NCBI GenBank assembly: GCA_964449135.1
Contig: CAYUXZ010000032.1
Span: 1-34,824 of the forward strand
Direction: 5' to 3'
Source of the DNA: SZAS-103 sp964449135
GTDB lineage: Bacteria > Pseudomonadota > Gammaproteobacteria > Xanthomonadales > Xanthomonadaceae
DNA length: 34,824 nt
A program made the translations under genes and the position numbers. Within the stretch, counting starts at the first letter, position 1, and each line of letters starts with the position of its first letter. Positions 32,280-34,824 of the stretch are shown one piece after another. A model generated the notes under the pieces. It saw only the letters and a program-made list of their open reading frames with translations. It did no database searches and was not told where the DNA came from.

Positions 32280-32891
32280 ATGGATATTGACGTGATGGAA
32301 ACGGTGGAAGGCGCGAACGAAGGCGGCGGCAACGAGAAGGATCGCGCGATCGCACGGCTGAACACCTGGGTCGCGCTCACGGTCGCGATCCTCGCGACGT
32401 TCATGGCGGTGTGCAAGATCAAGGACGACAACATCTGCCAGGCGATGCAGCAGGCGCAGGCCGACCGGGTGGACCACTGGGGCTTCTACCAGGCGCGCAA
32501 CATGCGCGAGGAGGTCGCGAAGGCCACGCTCGCGCAGCTCACGCTGGCCGCAGCGAACGTCCCGGCTTCGCAACAGCCCGCCTACGCGTCCGAGATCGCG
32601 AAGTACGCGGCTCTGGTGAAGGATGAGGACACGAAGAAGAAGGACGTAATGGCGCAGGCGCAGGACGACGAGAAGACCTACAACGCGCTCAATTTCCACG
32701 ACGACCAGTTCGACCTGTCCGACGCGCTGCTCGCGATCGCGATCTCGCTGCTCGCGCTCACCGCGCTGACCCACAAGCGCTGGCTGTACTTCGTCGCGCT
32801 GGTGCCGACCGCGTTCGGCGTGTTGATGGGCCTGGCGGGGTTGCTCGGCTGGCAGATCCACCCGGACGTATTGACCAATCTCTTGAGTTGA
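32280..32891 (+). CDS. DUF4337-type membrane protein
   Basis: 203 residues. An acidic N-terminus, a hydrophobic segment at about 29-46 (TWVALTVAILATFMAVCKI), a long helical charged stretch (about 50-130, rich in Ala, Gln, Lys), then two hydrophobic segments near 147-165 and 170-193. This matches DUF4337, a family of unknown function with a similar layout. The middle is probably a periplasmic coiled coil. It starts 31 bases after the NTF2-like gene, so they may be co-transcribed. Confidence 0.8.
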   Translation: MDIDVMETVEGANEGGGNEKDRAIARLNTWVALTVAILATFMAVCKIKDDNICQAMQQAQADRVDHWGFYQARNMREEVAKATLAQLTLAAANVPASQQPAYASEIAKYAALVKDEDTKKKDVMAQAQDDEKTYNALNFHDDQFDLSDALLAIAISLLALTALTHKRWLYFVALVPTAFGVLMGLAGLLGWQIHPDVLTNLLS

Positions 32892-32927
32892 GCTGTTTAC
32901 ACTCGCCATTGTAGCCGGGGGTTCGTC

Positions 32928-33257
32928 ATGACACGCGATGAATGGTTCCATCCAAAGTTCCGGTTACTGCGGAAATTCGCGCTGGCATCGCTTGCGGGAG
33001 CGCTGTTGCTGGCATTGGCCATGTACTTCAATACGCCCGCACTTGCCGCAGTTGGCGCGATCACAATTGTTCCGTTGATATTTTGGGTCGCGTATATCCC
33101 GGTTCTTCATTGGCGTGAGCGATACATTGGAACGAGAATCGGCGTGTGGGGTGCATTTCTGGTATTCGAGACCTCGAGCTGGTCGAAGCTGATTTACTGG
33201 TTCCGGCACGTGCTTCCTGATTTCAGAAAGCAGGGACGCTATTTGAATAGCCCCTGA
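32928..33257 (+). CDS. Small membrane protein, lower GC
   Basis: 109 residues. A GGGGG ribosome site lies about seven bases upstream. Two hydrophobic segments, about 19-34 (LASLAGALLLALAMYF) and 41-60 (AVGAITIVPLIFWVAYIPVL), then a basic, aromatic-rich tail. No family recognised. GC is visibly lower than in the flanking genes, so it may have been gained by transfer. Codon use differs from the neighbours (many ATT, TTG, GGA codons), but the signal is modest. Confidence 0.72.
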   Translation: MTRDEWFHPKFRLLRKFALASLAGALLLALAMYFNTPALAAVGAITIVPLIFWVAYIPVLHWRERYIGTRIGVWGAFLVFETSSWSKLIYWFRHVLPDFRKQGRYLNSP

Positions 33258-33274
33258 GAGTTACAGCGGAACAC

Positions 33275-33302
33275 TTGTCGCGGGCTGCGCGGCGCGTATT
33301 CT
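33275..33302 (+). promoter_or_regulatory. Candidate promoter of the MoaD-propeller pair
   Basis: TTGTCG (33275-33280), 16-base spacer, TATTCT (33297-33302). Each hexamer matches four of six consensus bases. It sits 28 bases upstream of the ATG at 33330, which has a TAGGAGC ribosome site. Confidence 0.42.
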
Positions 33303-33329
33303 TGGCCCTGTCTCCTCTAGGAGCAGCAC

Positions 33330-33623
33330 ATGGCGAAGGTGGTGCTCGCATCCGCATTGTCGCGCTGGCTGCCGCAGGCTGCGGACAAGCCGACCGGCGA
33401 GATCGCGCTCGAGGCCGCCGGCGCGAGCGTCGGCGAGGTGCTCGACAACGTCTTCGCGTTGCACCCGAACCTGCGCGGTTACGTCGTGGACGAGCGCGGC
33501 ACCGTGCGCCACCACGTCGCGGTATTCGTGGACGGCGATGCGATCGCCGACAAGCGCGATCTCACCCAGGCCGTGGGCGAATGCGCGGAAATCTACGTGA
33601 TGCAGGCCCTTTCCGGAGGCTGA
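33330..33623 (+). CDS. MoaD/ThiS-family ubiquitin-like protein
   Basis: 97 residues with a MoaD/ThiS-type beta-grasp fold: VVLASALSRWLP, GASVGEVLDNVFALHPNLRGYVVDE, VAVFVDGDAI, and a C-terminal IYVMQALSGG. The Gly-Gly end is the site that an E1-like enzyme adenylates or thiocarboxylates in MoaD, ThiS and ubiquitin-like modifiers. No MoeB or ThiF partner is near. The ribosome site is AGGAG at seven bases. The next gene, a beta-propeller, starts one base after the stop, which implies close coupling. Role is unknown; it could be a sulfur carrier or a modifier. Confidence 0.85.
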   Translation: MAKVVLASALSRWLPQAADKPTGEIALEAAGASVGEVLDNVFALHPNLRGYVVDERGTVRHHVAVFVDGDAIADKRDLTQAVGECAEIYVMQALSGG

Positions 33624-33624
33624 C

Positions 33625-34728
33625 ATGAGCGACACGCTGCTGGTTTCCACCCGCAAGGGTCTGTTCGTGATCGAACGCGGCGACGGCGAATGGCGCGTCG
33701 CGGGCAAGCATTTCCTCGGCGACAAGCTCGCGCTCGCGCTCGCCGATCCGCGCGACGGCAATTGGTACGCGGCGCTCGACCTCGGCCACTTCGGCGCGAA
33801 GCTGCAGCGATCGTCGGATCGCGGCAAGACGTGGACCGAATGCGCGGTGCCCGCCTACGCGGAAGAGGACGAGGTGGTGATGGGCGACGGCAAGCCCGCG
33901 CAACCGGCGACGCTCAAACTCATCTGGTCGCTGGAACCCGGCGGCACGAACGAACCCGGACGCCTGTGGGCGGGCACGATTCCCGGCGGCCTGTTCCGTT
34001 CCGACGATCACGGCGCGAACTGGGAACTCGTGCGCGGCCTCTGGGACATGCCCGAACGCAAGCAATGGTTCGGCGGCGGCTACGACATGCCCGGCATCCA
34101 CTCGGTCTGCGTCGATCCGCGTGATCCGCGTTGCATCCGCATCGCGATTTCTACCGGCGGAGTCTGGCGCAGCGACGACGAAGGCGAGACCTGGACGCAG
34201 ACCGCGAACGGCATGCGCGCGGAGTACATGCCCGAGGGCCGCCAGTACGAACCCGGCGTGCAGGACGTACACCGCATCGTGCAATGCCGCGACAAGCCCG
34301 ACGCGTTCTGGGCGCAGCATCACAACGGCGTGTTCCGCAGCACGTCCGGCGGCGGCGACTGGCGCGAAGTCGCGAGCGTGCAGCCGTCGGTGTTCGGCTT
34401 TGCGGTCGCGGTGCATCCGCGCGATCCGGACACCGCGTGGTTCGTGCCCGCGACCAAGGACCAGTACCGCATCCCGGTGAACGGCGAAGTCGTGGTCGCG
34501 CGCACGCGCGACGGCGGCAAGCGTTTCGACGTGCTGCGCGAAGGCTTGCCGCAGCACGACGCCTACGACCTGGTCTATCGCCACGCGCTCGCGATCGACG
34601 CCAGCGGCGATCGCCTAGCCTTCGGCTCGACCACCGGCGGACTGTGGATCACCGAGGACCAGGGCAACCGCTGGCAGCAGCTCGACGCGCGGCTGCCGCC
34701 GGTGCACGCGGTCACCTTCGCTGGTTGA
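33625..34728 (+). CDS. Asp-box beta-propeller (sialidase/sortilin-like fold), partner of the MoaD-like protein
   Basis: 367 residues with no signal peptide, so cytoplasmic. Repeated Asp-box motifs: SSDRGKTW (about 69), SDDHGANW (about 130), SDDEGETW (about 178), STSGGGDW, TRDGGKRF and TEDQGNRW. Six such motifs suggest a propeller of six or seven blades. It begins LVSTRKGLFVIERG, the start of WD40/YVTN/BNR-like proteins often found beside MoaD-like genes. Conserved DMPGIHSVCVDPRDP and HHNGVF may line a central site. It is not a true sialidase: no FRIP motif or catalytic Tyr/Glu set is seen. The start is one base after the preceding stop. Confidence 0.85.
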   Translation: MSDTLLVSTRKGLFVIERGDGEWRVAGKHFLGDKLALALADPRDGNWYAALDLGHFGAKLQRSSDRGKTWTECAVPAYAEEDEVVMGDGKPAQPATLKLIWSLEPGGTNEPGRLWAGTIPGGLFRSDDHGANWELVRGLWDMPERKQWFGGGYDMPGIHSVCVDPRDPRCIRIAISTGGVWRSDDEGETWTQTANGMRAEYMPEGRQYEPGVQDVHRIVQCRDKPDAFWAQHHNGVFRSTSGGGDWREVASVQPSVFGFAVAVHPRDPDTAWFVPATKDQYRIPVNGEVVVARTRDGGKRFDVLREGLPQHDAYDLVYRHALAIDASGDRLAFGSTTGGLWITEDQGNRWQQLDARLPPVHAVTFAG

Positions 34729-34731
34729 ACC

Positions 34732-34824
34732 TCACCCGATCCGCACGCGGGCGGCGGGCGCGCAGTAGAACTTGCCGCCGGGTTTGACCCCGTACGCCTC
34801 GTCACCAGCGGCGAGTGTGCGGAC
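34732..34824 (-). CDS. C-terminal end of an unrecognised protein (runs off the right edge)
   Basis: Read on the minus strand, the last 30 codons are open and end in TGA at 34732-34734. They encode VRTLAAGDEAYGVKPGGKFY, a Cys-Ala-Pro turn, and a final ARVRIG. It is convergent with the propeller gene, three bases apart. I do not recognise the family from this fragment. The low gap and the good codon pattern make it a likely gene tail. Confidence 0.5.
   Translation of the reverse strand, partial: VRTLAAGDEAYGVKPGGKFYCAPAARVRIG

Noticed and set aside
33625..34728. Sialidase activity of the Asp-box propeller
   Set aside because: The Asp boxes give only the fold. The FRIP motif and the catalytic set are not visible, and no signal peptide is present.

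Overview
The window is high-GC DNA with tightly packed genes, short intergenic gaps and Xanthomonadales-type gene content: a folC-dedD-cvpA-purF run, a cyclophilin-lpxH pair, gltX followed by zur, and histidine utilisation through HutF. I infer a member of the Lysobacterales/Rhodanobacteraceae (Dokdonella-like), but the sequence does not fix the genus. Most of the window is ordinary chromosome. No integrase, transposase, phage gene, rRNA, tRNA or CRISPR array was seen.

Layout. 1-1720 (minus): the N-terminal half of L-threonine dehydrogenase, cut by the window edge, then a small autotransporter-type barrel protein. 1787-6346 (plus): folC, a DedD-like protein with two SPOR domains, cvpA and purF. 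6388-7367 (plus): a 58-residue zinc-ribbon protein whose stop codon overlaps the start of a DUF455 ferritin-like protein. 7321-9642 (minus): a lipoprotein cyclophilin, lpxH and an alpha/beta hydrolase in one operon. 9721-13082: two tandem, secreted six-repeat kelch proteins; the whole unit (leader, gene, terminator) is duplicated. 13131-15798 (plus): gltX, zur, a MerC-like membrane protein under a probable Zur box, and ribosomal protein THX with a long Ala/Lys tail. 15849-16052 carries a cluster of palindromic repeats.

16094-18759: hutI and hutF, divergent. 18763-19995 (minus): an NPP-type phosphodiesterase lipoprotein. 20227-20541: a small secreted protein resembling the plug end of TonB-dependent receptors. 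20731-22212: modA-modB with no modC. 22281-22949: an NTF2-like protein. 23026-25043 (minus): an Ada-N/AraC/AlkA fusion and a separate MGMT, together an adaptive-response alkylation repair operon. 25183-26850: hutU. 26869-27808: a lower-GC patch with a membrane protein and an SdpR-like ArsR regulator. 27976-32891: an amidohydrolase, a GNAT enzyme, a HEAT-repeat protein, a second NTF2-like protein and a DUF4337 membrane protein. 32928-33257: a small lower-GC membrane protein. 33330-34728: a MoaD/ThiS-like protein coupled to an Asp-box beta-propeller. 34732-34824 is the C-terminal tail of an unrecognised minus-strand gene.

Three hut genes (I, F, U) give three of the five steps of the HutF-type route; hutH and hutG are not here. 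The least explained parts are the duplicated kelch units, the MoaD-propeller pair, the receptor-like mini protein, the zinc-ribbon/ferritin-like pair and the CAT-GG-ATG palindromes.
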